64,000 nucleotides of DNA from Aldrovandia affinis (lineage: Eukaryota > Chordata > Actinopteri > Notacanthiformes > Halosauridae): the NCBI GenBank assembly GCA_029706075.1, contig JAINUG010000214.1, forward strand, positions 880,001 through 944,000. The letters are read 5' to 3'. Below are positions 43,701 through 53,430 of the stretch, in pieces. Both the position numbers and the translations under genes were made by a program. Below the pieces are notes generated by a model that saw only the letters and a list, made by a program, of their open reading frames with translations, made no database searches and was not told the origin of the DNA. Each line of letters starts with the position of its first letter. Positions within the stretch are counted from its first letter, which is position 1.

Positions 43701-44479
43701 AATAAGATGACCTAGGTACAAAAGAAGAAAATAAAAAGGAACAAACAAGTGCTTTCACTCCACTGTGCATATTGGTGTACATTGTAAACTCACCCTGGGT
43801 AGAAGCTGCTTATTGTATGACATCAAAGTGTTTACTTTTTACAAGCTTTAATTGTGTACAACATTATAAAGACATACTTATCCTTAATTTGCATTGATAG
43901 ATCAGAGTTCCCTGAAAAGAGTTTGTCTTCATTGTCAGAGGTAGGTACATACTATATTTTTAGTATTGAAATTTAAGAAATTGGATTACACTTTATTTTA
44001 CGGTGTGTTAATTACCAGGTATATACCCAGTGCTTTTTAATTATCTGAACTTAAAGGTAATTCATTTAGAAGAGCTAAAGTAAAAGTAAGTAAAGCCATT
44101 TATGTACACAGTTTTGTTTTTTTTCCATAAAGTAACTTCAATGTAGTTAGTTACTTTTTAAAAGTACCTTAGGTGTAGCTAACTACTTTTCTCACCATGG
44201 TAGCTTTGCTGTAGCTTAACTACTTCCAGTGTACCCCCCCTTCCTCCTTGTATTGTGAGCTCGCTGCCGTAGTCCTGAGACCGGCAGTAACAAAGACAAT
44301 GTGCCGCCTCCGGAACTCGCCAAGCTCTCAACTGTAAGTCCGGTACACATAGAGCCACTCTTATACGCAAAGAGCTTATGTCGGCTTCCCTCCCTCCTCC
44401 TGGCGCGCCCACCTCCAAGTCTAGTTCCTTGCTGTGCCCTAAGTGCTGTAGTGTGTCTTGTAAATGTCCAGTCCATCAG
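43032..44479. other. outer hAT right part and unassigned sequence
   Basis: Includes a CA microsatellite at 43657-43697, a short 'attacactttattttacgg' motif at 43985 reminiscent of a MITE end, and the subterminal 'gtagctaactac' words at 44130-44231. 44232-44479 is unassigned. Confidence 0.6.
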
Positions 44480-45430
44480 TGGAAGTGTCAGATGACGATC
44501 GTCAGGGATCGTCATTGACGAATTTGTCAACTTCAAACCCCACATCGATCAATTGACCAAAAAACTCTCAAAATATGTTGGTTTATTTTACAAGCTCCGA
44601 CATTTTCTCCCCTATCTGCCTTACTCACCATGTACAAAAACTCTTTGAACCTCACTTGCACTACTGCAATGTCATATGGGGCAATACATACCCCAGCCAC
44701 CTCCTAAAACTACAGGCTTTACAAAATAAAGTCATACGGGCTCTATCATGGTCCGAAGCACATGCCCCTACCCGTTCATTATTCCATCATTACGGTCTTC
44801 TCAGACTTCAAGAATTTAATGTTTTTCATAATGCTTGTTTAATGTTTTCAGTTGTTAACCATCTCAATGCTAGACTTTGCTACCTGGTCCCTATCTGTCG
44901 CCCCCAGCACCAACATCTCACTAGGAACAAACTCGATATATTAGGAAAACGCCCGACGGTTGGCATGTACTAGTATGAGTGTTGCCTGCAGGGGGCCCCA
45001 GACTTGGAACAAATTAGATGACGGTCTGAAAATGCTGTGTTCCCTTCCCTCCTTCAAAAGAAACTTAAAAGAAAAACTTTTACTAACCTATGTCGAACCC
45101 ACCACCTAATACACAGGGATATACCAAGATGAATGAATGTTTTGAATGTATGGAATACATGATGTCTGTATGTTGTTGTCTTTGTTACATATTGTGTTTT
45201 CCAGGAAATATATAGCGTACCACACTATGCAGCACACTGTGTACCAATTTCTACTATTGTTAGTTTTTACCTTGGGCCCCCTCCTAAAAGCTTTCAGTAG
45301 CTTGCTATGGGGGACCCATTTCACACATCCCATCATTGAAACCACATCTCTTTTCATCTTGTCTTTATATCTGTCAATGAAATGGTTATGTTGTGAAATA
45401 AAAACTTGAACTTGAACTTGAACTTGAACA
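44480..45430 (+). mobile_element. non-LTR retrotransposon 3' end (CR1/Rex-like or jockey-like), plus strand
   Basis: The C-terminal end of a reverse transcriptase frame is followed by a 3' UTR ending 'gtgaaataaaaacttgaac' with four tandem CTTGAA units (45402-45430). The tail differs from that of the L2-type LINE at 32628, so this is a second lineage. It is 5'-truncated, as most LINE copies are. Confidence 0.8.
44500..45110 (+). pseudogene. reverse transcriptase C-terminal region of the 44.5-kb LINE
   Basis: The pieces in order are 'GIVIDEFVNFKPHIDQLTKK', then after a frame change near 44620 'LHYCNVIWGNTY' and 'LKLQALQNKVIRALSWS' (within a 132-codon frame), then in another frame 'RGPQTWNKLDDGLK' and 'LPSFKRNLKEKLL' before the stop near 45108. 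These are the thumb and C-terminal signatures of many non-LTR reverse transcriptases. The catalytic part with YADD lies upstream of the truncation and is absent. At least two frameshifts make it inactive. Confidence 0.82.
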
Positions 45431-46837
45431 TGTAGTCCTGTTCTCTCGGTTTACTTTGATGTCTGGTTTCGAGAAAGCCAACGAAGTGGGGGGCAATTTC
45501 ACAGAAAATTATCTCTTTGTCGGTCATTTAAAAAAAATTATTTCAGTTACCGTGCCAACCATCCAACAAACCGGAAAACGCATCCTTGTTTGGGGCTGGC
45601 ATGGGCCTTCCAGACATTTTCTGTTAGGAAATGTTTTCATTATGTATGTTTGTTAGACATAAATTGCCAGGTGTGCACATTGCAGCTCAATATTGTCTTA
45701 GACTAAACATTGCTGTTGCTGTTCACACACACATATATATATATATAATTTTTTGCCATCATATAGTGTTCCCGGACTTATTAGGCAACACCATTTTGAA
45801 GTTTCAACTTCTATTCGAAGTGATGTGAATTTATTTTGTTTGCCAGCTAGCTTACAAAGGAAAACAACCGCAAGCTTAAAAAAAGAAAAAAGAATCATCC
45901 CTGCATTTGGGCAACTTTAATGAGGCGTATTGCACTGATGCGTTTTGACGCTCTTCCTCAGACTCATTTACAGCTGGCGCAGTTAGCTCTTTCCCAGCTA
46001 CGGCTCTAATCGCATTCTGTTGTGAGGCGATAATCGCGTCTGCGACGTGTGACGCGGCCTGTTTGGGGAATCTTGGGCTTCTGGACCACAATAACGGCGA
46101 GCATTAATCTCGACAGTGACACTTTATACACTAAAGGGAAGATGTGTGTGGGGCCAGCCCGCAGAAGTGCCGTCTCTATGAATCCCGTAATAACATAAAG
46201 CTCTGCTCTTGCATAAAGCGGGCCAATTGTGCACTCTGTCTTTCTGACAGCTTCAAGTTATGGAACTTGAATAATCTTATTTCTTTTTATCATGGATATC
46301 AAATTTCTTCTTATTGTTATGGCACACACTGATGGTATAACAGTTTAAAACAAATAATGTAAAAAGATATATATTTATATATATATTCCACCAGGCAGGA
46401 AACCTGGCAATACAACTCTGTCAAAATGTGTAAATCAATTGTTCTTGCACTTCCCCTGAGCGGGCGTCTGGAGAGTCGAGCTGTTTTATCTTTTAAAAAT
46501 CTCACTTTTTTTGGGGGGGTGGGCATGGTTAAATTTTTTTCAATTAAGGCCATAATTTGTTGGAGCAAACAGGTTTGGTTTTTTTTAGGGGAGGGGGCGG
46601 TCTGGGGAAGAGCCCCTTGGAGTATCCTTAGCCCTTCTTCATTCATAAATCTACACTTTGTGGACTTTTGTGTTATTCATTTTCATATGTCGTAACATAA
46701 TGCCCGGTCCGAACAACAAGAACAGCCAAAGGGAGATGATTACGTACCAAAAAAGGAAAGTGGGGCAGAGGGCTTGTGCAATAAAAAATTATAAACGCAT
46801 AAATCTTGAGCTTGAGAGTCCATGCCAGTCAATGGGC
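45431..46837. other. no gene recognised
   Basis: 45890-45960 carries, on the minus strand, 'ctgaggaagagcgtcaaaac' and 'gcatcagtgcaatacgcc', wording seen at some retroelement ends; no other part of such an element is present. A TA run lies at 45731-45747. Nothing else could be assigned. Confidence 0.5.
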
Positions 46838-48053
46838 CTCATGCAAGAACATTTTTGTATTTTTATCGTTTCTTTCTCGTATTTGTTTTCGTGAGGTGGC
46901 TTCTACAAGCGTTCCACGTCAGATTCAGCAAACGCTCGTAACTTCGGAAAACTGTCATAAATGACAACGTAAACATGCTGAATGCCAAGTCTTCTGAAAT
47001 GAGTGCGCGTTCATGTGATTTGTGAATTAGCATAATTAACGCCCAATAATGCTATATAAGGTTAGGTGTCCCGCCCCATTTTCATAGGAAAGTCATTCAT
47101 AACAATGGCACCGAACAAAACCAAGAAGAAAAACTTTACGAGCTCGGAAATTGAAGTACTACTATCTGAAATAACTAACCGAAAGCACATACTATTTAAT
47201 AGCGTCAACAGTGGAATTAAGGGACCTGTTAAAACCAAGGAGTGGGAAAATGTAAAAAAATTATTGTGCAATTAACGCAGTATCATCTGTTGTCCGTAGC
47301 ATCACAGAAATATATATTTTTAAATGGTGTGATATGAAATTGGAGTCAAAGAAACGCCTCGAAAGCAAGGCGATTCATGACTGCAACAGGAGGGGGTCAG
47401 GAGGAAGTCTCCATTACGCACACCGACGAGCGAATACGTGCCATAATTGGCGAGGTTGTCTTGTCCGGTGTTGCAACGGATGTCCCCCTGGACAGCGACT
47501 GGCAGCGAAGCACAGCCCGTGGTAACGGAAAACGTGACACTAGCCATTCGTCTGTCTCTGCAAATAGATCAGCGCTCTCTAAAGATGCGCTCTTCCAAGA
47601 TATTGTAGAATTATACCATAGCCTCAATAGCCACAATTGAAACGAATGATAATGATATAGTTATATTAATGAATTATGAATGATGTTATCCTACAATTTG
47701 AAAAGAAAACAGTCAAATATAGGCCTACAATTGTCAAACAGGATACTCTCAAAATGATTATACATTATGAATTCTATCATTTATCGTGTAATTTATATAT
47801 TCAAACTCAACAGTTCTTCTACGTAACTAAATAGACTCCATTAGTAAAAAACAAAGTTGTTTTGCTTTGGAGAACGGCAGGCAAATTGTACGTATGACTC
47901 TCCGACAGCTCTGGACCACTCGTAAATCTTGTTCGTACCTAAGAGAAAATTCTAAATACAAGAAAATTGGTGAATGCAGCAAATTCTCGTAAATCACTCG
48001 CAGAGTGACTTACGAACGAATTTGTGCGTAAAAGTGGTTCTTGCATCTGGCTC
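46838..48053 (+). mobile_element. PIF/Harbinger derivative retaining only the MYB-like gene
   Basis: The left end 'gggcctcatgcaagaacatt' is mirrored by the right end, whose reverse complement begins 'gagccagatgcaagaaccac'. At about 1.2 kb it lacks the DDE transposase gene of a full Harbinger but holds the second gene of that superfamily. TATA-like 'ctatataagg' stands at about 47051, some 55 bp upstream of the start codon. Confidence 0.75.
47105..47640 (+). pseudogene. Harbinger MYB/SANT-like DNA-binding protein, broken
   Basis: In autonomous Harbingers this protein binds the transposon ends and helps transposase enter the nucleus. The first piece begins 'MAPNKTKKKNFTSSEIEVLL' and includes 'VKTKEWENVKKLL' (trihelix MYB/SANT-like fold), then stops at 47272. 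In the next frame 'INAVSSVVRSITEIY' and 'KWCDMKLESKKRLESKA' continue the domain. In a third frame 'MTATGGGQEEVSITHTDERI' runs to the stop at 47638-47640. The order and spacing fit one protein of about 175-180 residues with two frameshifts (near 47270 and 47375). It resembles NAIF1/MSANTD-type proteins, which derive from Harbinger. Confidence 0.8.
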
Positions 48054-48505
48054 AGTGAGTGACAGGAAGGTGAGGCCACGTGAACCCTGTGATTGGTCGA
48101 ACCCACCGTCATCTGTCCCTCGCTAACCTGTACGCACCAATCACAAGGCTTTGTTCTCTGTGACAACAAAACAAATCTATGATTGGCCCACATCAGTAGA
48201 GTTCCGGAAGCCTTCCTCTCTCATCTCCCACATCAGTCATTCCAGCGTACTTAGTGGTGACTAATACAGTGTGATCATGCTCAAGGCCGCTCAAGGCAGC
48301 AGACAGTTCTGAGCAGTTTACATGCGGATCCTGTTGTTGTTGTTCGATTTCCTTGGTTTGTTTGGTTTGTTTGTTTGTTTGTTTGTTTGGTTGAGAAATG
48401 GGACACGTTCAAATCTTTTGTTTAGATTGATCCTCGTCTCATAATCTTGCATAATTGTGAGGGAATGTTCAACCTTGTTATCTTCAGTGGTTTTCTAGCA
48501 CTGGT
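48054..48505. other. no gene recognised
   Basis: Unique sequence with a (GTTT)n run at 48357-48390. Confidence 0.6.

Positions 48506-48545
<40 letters not shown>
48506..48545. repeat. (GCAC)n microsatellite
   Basis: About nine GCAC units. It is directly followed by CA-rich sequence and the MITE at 48555. Confidence 0.95.
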
Positions 48546-48554
48546 GCACACACG

Positions 48555-48714
48555 TACACTACCGGTCAAAAGTTTTAGAACACCCCCATTTTCTTTCTGC
48601 TTTTATTTCTGCTTACCTTTGTACCATTTCAGGTTATTCATTGGACTTGAACTGCTTAAATTTCAGAAAAAAATGGAAAATGGGGGTGTTCTAAAACTTT
48701 TGACCGGTAGTGTA
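48555..48714. mobile_element. 160-bp Tc1-type MITE with long inverted ends
   Basis: The left end 'tacactaccggtcaaaagtt' and right end 'aacttttgaccggtagtgta' are perfect inverses. The match continues through 'ttagaacacccccattttc' with a near-perfect partner, so about 40 bp at each end pair. TA borders fit Tc1/mariner insertion. It has inserted into a CA-rich tract (CA repeats on both sides). Confidence 0.93.
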
Positions 48715-48879
48715 CACATGTACACACACATACAAACACACACAAACATACACACATTTGCATATGCATGTGCACGCACACGCACACACACACTTCAGTA
48801 TGACGGAGATAATGTACCAAACTTGGTAACAAAACTATTTGTGCAATTTTCTGGGTTAATATCAAATTAATTTAGGTTT

Positions 48880-49010
48880 ATTTGGCCTAGCCGGTGCAGC
48901 GCTCGCTACTGGCCAGACTACGTTCTCATACGAGGGAGGACAATTGGCACGATAAAAGAGAGAGGGAATTGGATACTAAAAAGATGGGGGGGAAAAACAG
49001 CAAAAATAAA
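48880..49010 (+). mobile_element. SINE family A, shortened copy
   Basis: 'ggtgcagcgctcgctactgg' corresponds to the head, and 'gagggaattggatactaaaa' to the 3' part of the copy at 10496. Most of the body is deleted. Confidence 0.55.
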
Positions 49011-49186
49011 TGTTTAAAAAAAGGGAATACCGAGTATGTTGTGTGACTGTGCGGGAATTATTTAATTTAGATTTTAATTGGTAACCTGCTAATACCTTCA
49101 CACCTTGAGGGTACCTTCACCCACAGCCAGGGTTGAAACATGCCAACTAAAAGCATGTGTGTTGTCGGCAGTTGCTTACTGTGTTC

Positions 49187-49375
49187 TTTTGTGTGTGGTG
49201 CGTGTGCCTGCCTGCATGCATGTGTGTGCGTGTGGTGTGTGTGCATGCGTGTGGTGTGCGTGTGGTGCGTGTGGTGCGCGTATATGTGTGCGTGCGTGCG
49301 GTGCGTGTGTGTGGTGCATGCGTGTGTGGTGTGTGCGTGCGTGCGTGCCTGCGTGCGTGTGTGGTGTGTGCAAGG
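49187..49375. repeat. GT/GCGT/GGTGT low-complexity tract
   Basis: An irregular mix of GTGT, GCGT and TGGTGT words. Open frames on both strands are artefacts. Bases 49376-49640 hold nothing recognisable. Confidence 0.9.
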
Positions 49376-49644
49376 ATAGAGCACGTTCAGCTTCAGCTTA
49401 CAGCAGGAGAATAAACATGTGGGGGTGAAAGGCCAGAGGCTGCTTTGTAGGCAGAGTCACTGGAACATCGACGGCGTGATTTTAAAGTCCTGCAGCAGCT
49501 GCTCCACGACTGCGCTCATGTAAAATACACAAAAACAGTCAAACGGGGGGGAGACCATGATGTCATATTATTACTGTATTGTGAAATTCTGTTAATGTAC
49601 TTTACACTTTTTTGGGGGGGCTTTGCAGAGGCTCCAATTCATTG

Positions 49645-49795
49645 CACGTCTCACATTTGAAATATAACGCCTTAGTGCAGCTGGATATTTCACCGACGCA
49701 ATTTCAGTTTAAGTACCTTGCTCAAGGGTACAATGGCTCTGCCCCACCTGGGAATCGAACCTGTAGCTCTGCTCCCTCCCGCTGTGCTATAACAC
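49645..49795 (-). mobile_element. SINE family D, minus strand
   Basis: 'gtgcagctggatatttcacc', 'tttaagtaccttgctcaagg' and 'cacctgggaatcgaacctgt' (reverse of a B box) are in the same order as at 53188. The tail is missing. Confidence 0.75.
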
Positions 49796-49884
49796 CAACA
49801 AAGAGAGTAAAAGTGTCTGGAAATGTGAAATCAGGTATCCCACAGAGGATAGGTCGACAGAAGTGCTACAAGTGATCCTTTGTC

Positions 49885-50005
49885 TCTCTCTCTCTCTCTC
49901 TCTTTCTCTGTCGTGCTCTGTCCCTCTCTCATTCTCTCTCTCTCTTTCTCTCTCACTCTTTCTCTCGCTCTCGATATCTCTTTCTCTCTCTCTCTCTAGT
50001 TTCTC
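49885..50005. repeat. (CT)n microsatellite
   Basis: CT repeats with interruptions, in two main blocks. Confidence 0.95.
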
Positions 50006-50109
50006 AGTTCTCTTTCTTCCTCTAATGTGACAGTGATTTTCTTTGAATGTTTTGCTAAATATAAAGCCCTTTGTTTCAGTAAGATTAGTCTGATTCAGCC
50101 TTTTACCTG

Positions 50110-50160
50110 TTTAGACAGGTGTTGGATGTTCTACCACTGCACCACCCGGGAGGCCACTAT
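50110..50160 (-). mobile_element. SINE family B head, minus strand
   Basis: 'ctaccactgcaccacccggg' is the reverse complement of an A-box-containing head related to 42128-42248. Only the head remains. Confidence 0.5.
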
Positions 50161-50267
50161 TCTATATCACAGTTTTGTGCACACAGAACTACAGTGAATA
50201 CACCTACGATTTAAGAAGCCTGTTGGCCTGCCTACTGCGGTGACTCTCCGCTGTATGAAAGATAGTG

Positions 50268-50372
50268 GTTCTGTGGGTGGCCCAGTAGGTAGAGCACGGT
50301 GCTGACGACGCTTGGGTTGTGGGTTCGTTACATTCGCCACTATAAGTCACTATACTATCTGCTAAATAGCAT
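50268..50372 (+). mobile_element. SINE family C copy
   Basis: 'ggcccagtaggtagagcacg' (A-box-like), 'ttgggttgtgggttcgttac' (decayed B box) and 'ctatctgctaaatagcatat'. The middle is shortened relative to 51630-51773. Confidence 0.75.
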
Positions 50373-50903
50373 ATATTATTATATTAAAGATTAATTTGGT
50401 GCATAGAAGGTGGAAAGATCTTGGTATGCATTTGTAGCTGACCATTTATTTCAGCGACAAACTTTCAGCTCCTTTATTTACATTGTTTTGTAATCAGACT
50501 AGAGCGCACTAAAACCCTCCCGTTAATGTGTCAGGAAATCTCCGGGATCTGAAACGCGATTGAAATATCTACTGAAGATGGCTGACATTTCATAAAAAAA
50601 GGGAACAAATTTAGACTTTATGTAAAGAAGTGGATCTAAGGACAGCGATGAAAGATTTACACGGGTTAGCGGTAATCCCAGGCTACCTTTACCCTCGCTG
50701 AACGCTGTCACACTGTAAGTTCTTTTAGATCTATGTCACTACCCGAGGAACACTGCAATCCAATATCCCTGCTCGGATACGTTTGGGGTTTGCTAAATTA
50801 CGCGGTCGTTTTTTGTTTTTTTCCCAGACCTGCGAACATTTGTGAGGGACTACTTCTGTATTTTTTTTCATGGTGCTCCTTTAGAAAACAGGCCTCCTTT
50901 CCT
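50373..50903. other. no gene recognised
   Basis: Unique AT-rich sequence with a poly-T run near 50812. No exon is supported. Confidence 0.6.
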
Positions 50904-51376
50904 TTAACCCTTGTGTTGTCCCCCTTTTCTGAATTGAACAGCGTTAGTGAAAGCCCCCTAAACAGCCCCCTAAATTATTAATTTTTTCAGCATGAAATGC
51001 GATGACTTCCCCTGGAGTGACCCTACCATTATAAAAAGTGAAACATTTTATAATTTTATAAAAAACTGTACACCATCAGGGTACAAAGACAGTCACATCT
51101 ATTACAGCAAAAAAAACTGTATATTATGTGTGTGTAGTAAAAACGAATGGTGTACACTGAATAAATACAGTCTCTCTGCACTGTGAAGCAGGAAAAACAC
51201 AGTTATTCACCAAGTTGTTGATGAGTGACAGGTTGTTTCTTCATGCAGAATAGATTTGGGGTTTAAAATTAAATTACTGTAAGAGGCTTTATCACAGGGG
51301 TGTGGTGAGGGTGGGTCACTTCTGACCATGTGGACACGGGGAGTGTACAGAATATGAAGAGCACACAAAGTGTTAA
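50904..51376. mobile_element. piggyBac-type MITE with TTAA borders
   Basis: It starts TTAA then 'cccttgtgttgtccccc' (50904) and ends 'gcacacaaagtg' then TTAA (51373-51376). The ends are imperfect inverted repeats, and TTAA is the piggyBac target. The interior 'gggtcacttctgaccatgtg' is also typical of these fish elements. Short frames inside show no transposase signature. Confidence 0.7.
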
Positions 51377-51629
51377 ATAAAACAGCAACTTGTCTTTAGT
51401 GAAGCAGTGGGGCCCTGTGAAAACAGTGAGTACATTTGTCTGTGATTGCGTGCAGTTTTACACGGCAGAGGGCACACGGGGAATAAAACAGAAGGGTGGC
51501 AGTGTGGGAGGGGGGGGGGCGGACAGGGACACGCATCAATCACTTCTGCATTTGTAATAGCTTGTAATATTTTGTACAGGTAACTGCCAAAATAAAGGAA
51601 ACACAAGTAAATTAAGGCTGGCATGGTTA

Positions 51630-51773
51630 TGGTTCTGTGTGGCTCAGTAGGTAGAGCCTGGCGTTGGCAAGGCTTAGGTTGTGGGTTCAATTCCCATTGG
51701 AACCACATGCACTGAAAAATGTATGCATTCACTACTGTAAGTCACTGGATAAAAGCATCTGTTAAATAGCATA
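51630..51773 (+). mobile_element. SINE family C, best copy
   Basis: 'gtggctcagtaggtagagcc' contains an A box and 'gttgtgggttcaattcccat' a B box. Then come 'aaaaatgtatgcattcacta' and the tail 'cactggataaaagcatctgt' and 'aaatagcatata'. It lies inside the Tc1-like element. Confidence 0.85.
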
Positions 51774-52274
51774 TACAGTACTGTGCAAAAGCTTTAGGCA
51801 GGTGTGAAAAAATTCAAATTAAAGCCATTTATCTGAGCAGTAAGCGTTTATTTGGTTAAAAAAAAACCCACTATAGAACATTGAAGAAAACACAAAGACA
51901 CATTAGTACAATGAAAAGTAACAAAAACGTCTTGTGTTTTTAAAATCCTGTTAGGTGGGCTATTGCTCACTGAAAATTGCCTTGTTGATGCAAAACTATG
52001 ATTTTATGTCTGTCAAACTAAACAAAATACATGGAATGGAGAGGAGAGACAAGGAGAGGCTTGGGAACCAAACCTGTGTTCTTCTAGCCATCTCAAAAGA
52101 TATCAATAACTTTTTGGAAAACACAAGAAATTCTTGTTACTTTATGCTGTATTAATGTTTATTTGGATGTATTGTGTTATATAGTGTTTTCCCAAGCAAA
52201 TAAACACTTACTGCCCAGATAAATAGCTTTAAATCATTTTCTCAGGTGGCCTAAGACCTTTGCACAGTACTGTA
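51774..52274. mobile_element. about 500-bp MITE with TACAGTACTGTGCAAA ends
   Basis: The left end 'tacagtactgtgcaaaagct' and right end 'cctttgcacagtactgta' are inverted repeats bordered by TA. The interior is AT-rich without coding potential. It abuts the SINE tail directly. Confidence 0.88.
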
Positions 52275-52309
52275 TATATATATATATATATAAGGCTTCT
52301 TGTCGCTCT

Positions 52310-52680
52310 GTTATGGTGTGGGGTGTATTTTCCTGGCATGGTTTGGGGTCCACTCAACCCCTTAGAGGGCAAGGTGTAAACACCAATAAATACAAAACCA
52401 GTGCAAAAAGAGTGATCACCTTCATCCTGTGGTGAAGTATTTCTATCCTGTAGGGAGTGGTCTCTTCCAGGATGACCTCCATCCACAGGGCACTGAATAT
52501 TTTGACGAGCATGAAAACGTTGTAAACCATATGCCATGGCCATCTCAGTCACCAGATCTCAACCCAGTTGAACACTTATGGGAGATTCTGGAGAAACAAC
52601 ATTTCTTGTGGAAGAATGGTGTTCCATCCCTCCAAAAGAGTTCCAGACACTTGTACAATTCCAAGGTGCATTGAAGCTGT
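52310..52680 (+). pseudogene. Tc1-like transposase, catalytic-domain fragment
   Basis: The translated pieces include 'FLAWFGVHSTP'-type wording around 52330 and, in the frame 52429-52674, '[11 protein letters not shown]' (around the second catalytic aspartate) and '[20 protein letters not shown]' (around the final glutamate). The HTH domains and first aspartate are missing, at or before the nested insertions. It is the best preserved transposase of this family in the window and identifies the smaller copies at 7131, 11891, 13868 and 61505. Confidence 0.88.
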
Positions 52681-52732
52681 TCTGGTGGCTTGTTTATGTT
52701 GATGTTTCCTTTATTTTGGCAGTCACCTGTAT

Positions 52733-53187
52733 TAGGTCTATGTTTGTAATTCAAATTCTAAATGTATTTGTAATGTGTATATATAATTGTTTTGCTAATA
52801 GTTAAAATGTATCACGCTGAAGCCAAGCTGTTCTCTAAAGACGAGAGGAACGGGGGGAGCGGTGGGATTAATAAAAAGATAAATAAGTAAGATAATCTGA
52901 AAATGATTTGTGCGAGGGGAAGCGGGCGAAGCTGATCTATGTCCCTCTGCTTTGTGCCCGGTCTGATGGACCTTGTCCCAGATTGAGCCTGACCGCAGAG
53001 CACTTTTTCATTACCTCTGAGTGATCAATTTAATCAAGTGTTACCTCGCTCTCTTTTTTTATTTTTACATTCTTTTTTTGCTACATTCATCCTTCATTTC
53101 GGTAACCACTGAGGGATTTTCAGTACACACTCCATCAAATTCCCGTCTGAAAGATAAGGGCGAGGTGCAGCGTGGTCATACTGTGGC
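52733..53187. other. no gene recognised
   Basis: Unique AT-rich sequence with a poly-T run near 53055. Confidence 0.6.
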
Positions 53188-53430
53188 CTGGATTCAATCA
53201 AAATCTGTCCTTAAGCGACTTGCCGTTCATGCAGCTGGGTATTTCACCGAAGCCGTTCAGGTTAAGTACCTTTAGCTCAATGCCATTGTCCCCGCCCGGG
53301 GAATTGAACCTGAATCTTTTGCGTTTCGCGAATCCCCGACCGTTATGGATGACACACTGCCTCCCTTTGGCCTGGATTCAATCGACATTATGGCCTTAAC
53401 TCTGGCCCGGATTCAATCGCTTTGATGAAG
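53188..53430 (-). mobile_element. SINE family D (minus) flanked by GGATTCAATCA MITE pieces
   Basis: 'cctggattcaatcaaaatct' stands at 53190 and 'cctggattcaatcgacatta' at 53371. Between them lie the family D words 'cagctgggtatttcaccgaa', 'gttcaggttaagtaccttta' and 'ggggaattgaacctgaat'. The SINE probably sits in or beside a MITE remnant. Confidence 0.6.

Larger units (their letters stand above)
38696..44231 (+). mobile_element. outer hAT element with BED-finger exon, interrupted
   Basis: The left end 'cagtgttgggagtagctgaa' and the right end 'gtagcttaactacttccagt' are imperfect inverted repeats. The subterminal regions are full of 'gtagctaactac'-type words on both sides, as in fish hAT elements. 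Without the inner insertion (38776-42664) only about 1.65 kb remains. That part contains one BED zinc-finger exon. I could not find a target duplication, so the outer right border is approximate. Confidence 0.65.
51575..52732 (+). mobile_element. Tc1-like element (TACAGGT-end family), copy 4, split by two insertions
   Basis: The left end 'tacaggtaactgccaaaata' (51575) and the right end, whose reverse complement is 'tacaggtgactgccaaaata' (to 52732), are near-perfect inverted repeats. A SINE and a MITE occupy 51630-52274, and a TA microsatellite follows. The remainder holds the 3' half of a transposase gene. Confidence 0.9.
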
